From assembly GCF_030532715.1 (NCBI RefSeq), contig NZ_JAUNKO010000006.1, positions 209,383 through 273,382 of the forward strand: 64,000 nucleotides of DNA, in the 5' to 3' direction. Within the stretch, counting starts at the first letter, position 1. Each line of letters starts with the position of its first letter. Of this stretch, positions 63,570-64,000 are shown piece after piece. This stretch comes from Corynebacterium sp. (GTDB taxonomy: Bacteria; Actinomycetota; Actinomycetes; Mycobacteriales; Mycobacteriaceae). A model generated the notes under the pieces. That model saw nothing but the letters and a program-made list of their open reading frames with translations. It had not been told where the DNA came from and searched no databases. Both the position numbers and the translations under genes were made by a program.

Positions 63570-64000
63570 AACGAGGGCTACCCCAACGGGTGTGCGCTTC
63601 GGCAGCGTACCCAGTGGGTGGCCCTAGCGGTCAGGTTCCCGCCGTACCCGACGGGAACCAGGCACCTCCACGCAACCGCCGCCTCATGCTCCTCCACCAA
63701 GGACATGGGGCGGCGGTTGTATTTCTTTCGCCCGAAATGGACCTTGATGCGAAATGCCGCCGGGAGTAAATGTGCAGTGGATCCGTCAAAGTATGTCGGA
63801 AGTGACCATGGGTGCCATAGAAAACAAGGCTGCATAGTTTGCACCAGCAGCATGAACCGCAGGTAGCAGCAGTCCTGCTAACGCCTTGAAGCTCGCTAGC
63901 CTTTCAAAACGTTGCCTTGGAGTTGCGTAATACTCCGTTGTGTTCCCTTTTGCCACGTTTGTGTTGGTGGTGTTTGGTGTGGCTGTGAATTGTTGGGTGT
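63570..64000. other. End of window, no gene assigned
   Basis: An 8-bp inverted repeat GGTTCCCG/CGGGAACC (63634-63641 with 63652-63659) without a T-run lies after the membrane protein. A 91-codon minus-strand frame (63578-63853) has no ribosome binding site and an unlikely composition. From about 63895 the DNA becomes G/T-rich, as in a promoter or upstream region of a gene beyond the edge. Confidence 0.4.

Noticed and set aside
63578-63853. 91-codon minus-strand frame near the right end, considered as an IS remnant
   Set aside because: No transposase motif, terminal repeats or start signals could be seen.

Overview
The window comes from the chromosome of a high-GC actinobacterium, almost certainly a Corynebacterium. 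The evidence is a run of diagnostic genes: glxR, ramB beside sdhCAB, whcA beside a class A PBP, trehalose mycolyltransferases, class C sortase pili and an Mrp antiporter cluster. From memory, the gene order follows C. glutamicum from about cg0309 (sigC) to cg0448 (after sdhB). The block from glxR to holB also follows M. tuberculosis Rv3644c-Rv3676. These locus comparisons were not searched. No prophage, transposase, CRISPR array or rRNA operon is visible.

Layout. 1-3105: end of a pilus cluster (backbone pilin, class C sortase, base pilin with LASTG). 3106-5963: sigC, divergent katA, and ohr (peroxide defence). 5990-12668: an orphan gene and the mrp/mnh Na+/H+ antiporter operon with A and B fused. 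12775-20265: YhgE-like protein, tRNA-Pro, phosphoesterase, yqeY-like gene, class A PBP, whcA, small proteins, RidA and an MBL hydrolase. 20388-27822: glxR, nth, TlpA-like thioredoxin, Nudix, MarP-like protease, an EphE-like hydrolase with an altered nucleophile, a holin-X-like protein and a HAD phosphatase. 27889-32644: 6C RNA, two DnaA boxes and a Tad-type pilus operon (ssd, tadA, tadB, tadC, flp-like, tadE-like genes). 32641-41971: helicase, cspA, lipoprotein, topA, adenylate cyclase, holB. 42049-49301: tRNA-Thr, an internally deleted MMPL, a CcdA/DsbA pair, two glycosyltransferases, a DJ-1/MarR operon and a flippase-like protein. 49298-55953: M1 and S9 peptidases, two mycolyltransferases that share a converted segment, and a 36-codon candidate porin gene. 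56124-63569: lpd, a Cys-motif protein, ramB, sdhCAB and a membrane protein.

How the genes work together. Several modules concern the mycolate-containing envelope: mycolyltransferases, pili, PBP, the MarP-like protease and possibly a small porin. Others serve redox and oxidative stress (katA, ohr, whcA, TlpA, CcdA/DsbA). A third group is central carbon control: adenylate cyclase and GlxR lie about 20 kb apart, and a GlxR-like site sits before sdhCAB, next to ramB. Many genes have a TANNNT -10 element about 7-9 bp before the start codon, which predicts widespread leaderless transcription.

The most unusual signals are the independent 36-codon gene beside the mycolyltransferases, a 12-bp motif at the same distance before both mycolyltransferases, the EphE-like protein with Glu at the nucleophile position, the internally deleted MMPL gene, and the 6C RNA followed by two DnaA boxes.
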